A stretch of 64,000 nt of DNA, taken from positions 484,027 through 548,026 of the forward strand of contig JAUIRK010000985.1 of the NCBI GenBank assembly GCA_030549495.1, given 5' to 3'. The position numbers were made by a program, and so were the translations under genes. Every line of letters starts with the position of its first letter. The stretch's first letter is position 1. This DNA comes from Nectonema munidae (lineage: Eukaryota > Nematomorpha > Nectonematoida > Nectonematidae). Below the pieces are notes generated by a model. That model made no database searches. It worked only from the letters and a program-made list of their open reading frames with translations, and was not told where the DNA came from. This document shows positions 59,301 to 64,000 of the stretch, piece by piece.

Positions 59301-61575
59301 TTGTGCGTGCGTGTGTTGGGTTCTCTCTGTTTGAGCCTACATGTGTTTGAGTGCCCCCTGTTGGTGCTTGCCTGTGTTAAAGTGCTCCTTCTTTGAGCCT
59401 GTCTATGTTTGAGTGCTCCTTGTTTGTCTGTCTGTGTAATAGTACCCTATGTTTGTGACTTCCTCTTTTTGAGTGCTTCTTGTTTTTGCCTGCTTGTGTT
59501 TGAGTGCTTCCTGTTTGTGCCTTCCTGTATTTGAGTGCCCCCTGTTGGTGCTTGCCTGTGTTAAAGTGCTCCCTGTTTGAGCCTGTCTGTGTTTGAATGC
59601 TCCTTGTTTTTCTGCCTGTGTTATAGTACCTCATGTTTGTGCCTGCCTCTTTTTGAGTGCCTTTTGTTTTTACCTGTTTGTGCCTTCCTGTCTTTGAATG
59701 CCGCCTATTGGTGCTTGTCTGTGTTAAAGTGCTCCCTTTTTGTGCCTGTCCCTGTTTAAGTGCTCCCTGTTTGTGCCTGCCTGTCTTTAAGTCCACTCTG
59801 TTTGTGCCTGCGTGTGTTGGGTTCTTCCTCTCTGAGTTTGCCTGTGTTTGAGTGCCCCCTGTTAGTGCTTGCCTTTGATTAAGTGCTCCCTGTTTCTGCA
59901 TGCCTATTGTTTAAGTCCAACCTGTGTTTAAGTGCTCCTTGTTTGTGCTTGCATGTGTTTTAGTGTTCCCTGTTTGTGCCTGCCTGTGTTTAAGTCCTTC
60001 CTGTTTGTACCTGCCTGTGTTTTAAGTGCTCCCTATTTGAGCCTGCCTGTGTTTGAGTGCTCCTTGTTTGTCTGTCTGTGGTATGGTGCCCCATGTTTGT
60101 GCCTGCCTCTGTTTGAGTGCCTCTTATTTTTGCCTCCTTGTGTTTGAGTGCTTCCTGTTTCTGCCTTTCTGTGTTTGAGTACCCCCTGTTGATGCTTGCC
60201 TGTGTTAAAGTGCTCCCATTTTGTGCCGGTCTTTGTTTAAGTGCTCCCTGTTTGTGCATGCCTGTGTTTAAGTTCACCCTGTTTGTGCCTGCCTGTGTTT
60301 CAGTGTCCCTTGTTGGTGCATGCCTGTGTTTAAGTGCTCCCTGTTTCTGCTTGCCTATTGTTTAAGTTCTACCTGTCTTTAAGTGCTCCTTGTTTGTGCC
60401 TGATCGTGTTTAGATGCTCCCTGTTGATTGAGTGCTCGTCGTTTGTTCCTGCCTGTGTTTGAGTTCTTCCAATTTTTGCCTGTATATGCTTAAGTGCTTC
60501 CTGTTTGTGCCTACCTAGGTTTGAGTGCCCTCTGTTGGTGCTTGCTTGTGTTAAAGTGCTCCCTTTTTGTGTCTGAATCTGTTTAAGTGCTCCCTTTTTG
60601 AGCCTGCCTGTGTTTAAGTGCACCTTGTTTGTGTCTGCCTGTGTTATAGTGCCTCATGTTTGTGCCTGCCTCTGTTTGAGTGCCTCCTGTTTTTGCCTGC
60701 CTGTTGTTTAAGTGTTCCCTGTTTGTGTCTGCTTGTGTTTGAGTGCCATATATTTGTGCCTGCCTGTGTTTAAGTGCCTCCTTTTTTGTGCCTGCCTGTG
60801 TTTGAGCCTTCCTTGTTTGTGCGTTCCTGTGTTTGAGTGGCCCCTGTTGGTGCTTACTTGTGTTAAAGTGCTCCTTTTTGTGCCTAAATCTGTTTAAGTG
60901 CTCCCTGTTTGTGCTTGCGTGTGTAAGTGTTCCCTGTTTTTGCCTGCCTGTGTTTAAGTCCTCCCTGTTTGTGCCTGCCTCTGTTTGAGTGCCCCCTCTT
61001 TGAACTTGTCTGTGTTTGAGTGCTCCTTGTTTGTGTCTGCTTGTGTTATAGTGACCCATGTTTGAGCCTTCCTCTGTTTGAGTGCTCCCTGTTTTGCCTG
61101 AATGTGTTTGAGTGCTTCCTATTTATGACTTCCTGTGTTTGTGTGCCCCCTGTTGGTGCTTGCTCGTGTTAAAGTGCTCCCTTTTTGTGCCTGAATCTGT
61201 TAAAGTGCTCCCTGTTTGTGCCTGCATCTGTTTGAGTTCTCACTGTTTAAACCTGCCTGTGTTTGAGTGCTCCTTGTTTGTGTCTGCCTGTGTTATAGGG
61301 CCTCATGTTTGTGTCGGCCTGTGTTTGAGTGGTTTCTGTTTTATCTGTATGTGTTTGAAATCTTCCTGTTTGTTCCTTCCTGTGTTTGAGTGCCCTCTGT
61401 TGGTGCTTGCCTGTGTTAAAGTGCTCTCTTTTTGTGCCTGATGCCCCCTGTTGGTGCTTGCCTTTGTTAAAGTGCTCCCTCTTTGAGCCTGCCTGTGTTT
61501 GAGTGCTCCTTGTTTGTCTGTCTTTGTTATAGTACCCCGTCTGTGTTTAAGTCCTTCCTGTTTGTCCCTGCCTGT
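56383..61575 (+). repeat. Higher-order repeat unit 6, most diverged, with extended right array
   Basis: Spacer 56383 to about 57617. The array follows units 1-5 to about 59757, with several differences (a block missing near 58490, an extra 31-mer near 58675, others). It then continues about 1.8 kb beyond them in sequence collinear with the left array from about 33860. It stops abruptly at about 61575 against a hAT transposase fragment. Confidence 0.85.
56833..56960 (+). mobile_element. SINE copy in unit 6
   Basis: Same deletion as the other units, with a few private differences (GGTTAGATTC, AGCCTGC), fitting the greater divergence of unit 6. Confidence 0.6.
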
Positions 61576-62986
61576 GTTTGGAAGGATTGGACTGGGACAA
61601 ACTTGTCCATGTTTGCACAGATGGAGCTCCTGTTATGTTGGTTGTGAGGTCTGGATTTGCGCAACTAGTGAAGCAAAAAATCCTAAGTTTGACACAGCAC
61701 TGTATTATACATCGAGAAGCGCTTGCGTCAAGAACAATGACTCCACCGCTTTAAGAAATTCTTGATGCGGCTATTTGGATTGTAAATTATGATAAAGCAA
61801 GCGCTCTCAACTCTCGACTGTTTCGACGGTTGTGCCAGGATTTGAAATCCGACTACAAAGGACTCTTGTTCCACACTTCCGTGCGTTGGCTGTCAAAAGG
61901 CAATATGTTGAGTTGGCTTGTGCATTTGATCTCTGAAGTGACACAGTTCTTGAAGAAAGAAATAAAGATTTAAAAACTATTGTTTCTGATAGGGAATTCC
62001 AGTACAAGCTGGCATTTCTCGCTGATATGTTTCCAAAGCTACAGGGACCGGATTGCAATATAATTGGACATCGAGACAAAGTAAACGCTTTCGTCTCGAA
62101 ACTTGATCTTTGGTGAGGAAGGTTTGAAACTGGCCGTAGTGCAACGTTTTTTCCAACGTTGGCTCGAATCAGTGAAATTGCAGCTGGCGTCAGTGACCTA
62201 CATAAAAACAACATCGTCATTTACCTCAACAGTCTTCTGGACGAGTTTAATCGCTATTTTACTGACTTTAGGATCAATAACCCAAAACTCGAGTTAACAA
62301 GAGATCCATTCTGTTTCCAAGTTAATAACTTTCTTGAAGAAGCGGAGAAGGTCATAGAACAGTTTCTTGATATGATAAATGAATCATCAGCAAAGGCTGT
62401 TTTTGCAAAAAAAAATCTAAACGCATTCTGGGCTACCATGCATGACTTGTATCCTCGCGTTGCTTTGTCCGCTCTCACACTTCTAGTTGCATTTCCTTCG
62501 ATGTACCTGTGCGAGTCTGGGTTTTCAAGCATGGTTCAAATCAAAATAAAATCGCAAAACCGCCTGATTGATCTTGAATCAATCAATTCAAAGAGCAATT
62601 TCAAAAATCAAGCCAAATATTGAGGCACTTGTCAATGCAAAACAAATGCAGAAATCGCATTGAAACCGATGGTGTTGCATTTTTTCATTTTATTTTGCTA
62701 ATAAATTGTGAAAAAAATCTAATTGATATATATTTTATAATTATGAGAAATGCCTCAATACAGCGGTCTTCAATTTAACTTCATTGCTTTGATACTATAT
62801 TCATGATGACGTTTGCTTTAAAAAAATAATCTCCAAATAGTTTTTAATTTAATACAAAATAAACATTAAATACTAAACACTGAATAGGTTAAAATTAATT
62901 TTTTTAGTGAACGATAACTGTGGTAGGAAATTGAGAGTTCGCTCACTAAAAAGTGGGGAATTATAGAAGAAAGGTTAAGAACCACT
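61576..62986 (+). pseudogene. hAT transposase remnant (ZBED5/SCAND3-like) with right terminal repeat
   Basis: The frame from about 61578 reads DWDKLVHVCTDGAPVM (a catalytic Asp of hAT transposases), CIIHREALAS, a stop, then ALNSRLFRRLC, LLFHTSVRWLSKGNML and EVTQFLKKEIKI. After further shifts come YKLAFLADMFPKLQG and, in the open stretch ending 62623, FCFQVNNFLEE, PSMYLCESGFSSMVQIK, the C-terminal dimerisation motif. The right end GGTTAAGAACCACTG at about 62972-62986 is the reverse complement of a hAT terminal repeat (CAGTGGTTCTTAACC). The N-terminal BED part and left end are missing; the minisatellite begins in their place. About four breaks. Confidence 0.8.
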
Positions 62987-63120
62987 GAATTAAATCATCC
63001 AACTTTTTAGGTTTCCAGAGAATATTGTCTATATAAACGTGATTCTTACTCTCAATTTAAATGTATTCTTGTAAATTTCCTATTTTTGGTAAATATAATA
63101 AAAAAATGAATCTTTCTTTA

Positions 63121-63500
63121 AAATTAGGCAATTCTTATATTTTAAAATCCGATAACTAAAATTATTTAGGAGTAACAATTGATACTAACCTGAAATTTTA
63201 TAAATTACTGAAAAGAAGTCTCCAAAGCAATAGGTATGCTTTTTAATATGAAAAATTATTTTGATAATTAATCTAGATTAAACCTATATTATGTGTTATT
63301 TCATTCTAAACTTATATACTGTAATTTCCTATGGTGTTTTGTATCTAAATTAAAATTCTTACAAAAATACAAGGCAAAACTGTTAAAATCATTTATAATG
63401 GAACTTCTGCAGCAATACAAATTAAACTCCAAATATCTGATCTTGAACAAATTTATAAAATTCATTTATCGACATTTGTTTATAAATGTGTAAACATGAA
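63121..63500 (+). pseudogene. Relic of a LINE reverse-transcriptase C-terminal region
   Basis: Pieces in two or more frames read YLGVTIDTNLKF-like (63165-63200), SKAIGMLFNMKNYF (63215-63260), LNLYYVLFHSKLIYCNFLW (63280-63335) and LKFLQKYKAKLLKSF. This is the order found after the YADD box in Jockey/CR1-type reverse transcriptases. No ends were recognised; heavily decayed. Confidence 0.5.
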
Positions 63501-64000
63501 TGTAAACTTTAGTGGAAATTATAATTAAAATATTGAAGTTTATAATTAAATAGATGAATATATTGGAGCTAGAAGTTTGGAATTCTTTACGTTTATATTT
63601 AAGACATTTAAAACGCATAAAAATGTTCAAAAGTAAGTGTAAAATTTTTTTTTAATTATAAAATTTCGATACTGCTTCTTTTTTTTCACATTTTAGAATA
63701 CTTGAGTTGCTTTTTGTCAGTTATTCAACTTTGTTCCTGTTTTTTATCAATACTTTTATTATTTTCTAATACTAATATCTCATTCGATCCAGTTAATACT
63801 TGAGTTATTTTTGCCAATTATTCAAATGTTTGTTGAGTTTTTTAATCCATCATGTTATATTTACTTTTTTTCTGCTTAAATATTCTAACCTCACGATTTT
63901 TTCTCTCCTTTTTTTAATCATTTTTAATATTTGTCAAAGATAGCACTTAGTATTTTTTTTTCATTATTGTTGTTTTATTTTATGTTTGGTGAGATAATAA
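63501..64000. other. AT-rich sequence at the window end
   Basis: Two loosely similar stretches about 100 bp apart (AATACTTGAGTTGCTTTTTG near 63698 and TAATACTTGAGTTATTTTTG near 63796) hint at a degenerate tandem duplication. Nothing else is recognised. Confidence 0.35.

Noticed and set aside
33246-61765. Many open frames of 60-229 codons on both strands in the minisatellite
   Set aside because: They follow from the stop-poor 31-bp consensus, have no start context, splice sites or domain, and their repetition reflects unit duplication and not conservation.

Overview
The window is AT-rich animal DNA with two spliced host genes on the + strand. Between and inside them lies a dense set of transposon remains, and a 29-kb block of nested tandem repeats fills 32.2-61.6 kb. 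Long introns with GT-AG boundaries, LINEs of two groups, P-type and hAT transposon remains and tRNA-derived SINEs all point to an invertebrate metazoan. I cannot name the lineage from this sequence.

Host genes. The start of the window holds the last exons (397-4828) of a neuropathy-target-esterase / Swiss-cheese type lysophospholipase (PNPLA6/7 family). From 16.6 to 29.1 kb lies almost all of ATIC, the bifunctional enzyme of the last two steps of purine synthesis. Eight exons join in phase, and only a very short first coding exon is unplaced. Its second intron in the window (16.9-23.5 kb) carries an antisense RTE LINE and a decayed P-type transposase. Its fourth intron carries an interlocked inverted repeat.

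Dispersed elements. A 5.1-kb RNase-H-bearing I/R1-group LINE with an 11-bp target duplication lies at 8.47-13.58 kb. A 3.6-kb RTE LINE with a C-terminal PHD-like finger is at 17.76-21.34 kb (-). A tRNA-derived SINE family is present in eight copies. Others are a 121-bp LINE stub with a 12-bp duplication (6.45 kb), a 724-bp foldback element (31.19 kb), a small hairpin MITE (0.94 kb) and two hAT transposase remnants (29.3 kb and 61.6 kb).

Repeat block. From 33.1 to 61.6 kb the sequence is mainly a degenerate 31-bp minisatellite. An AT-rich spacer containing one SINE interrupts it at 38.4 kb and then about every 3.59 kb, giving six higher-order units that look nearly identical. An older spacer copy at 32.24-33.08 kb acts as an outgroup. 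Junctions inside the units show that units 1-5 are recombinants between a longer left array and a longer right array, so the growth history can be read directly. The antisense strand of the 31-bp consensus is open in all three frames, which produces long but doubtful reading frames.

No virus-like or LTR element was recognised.
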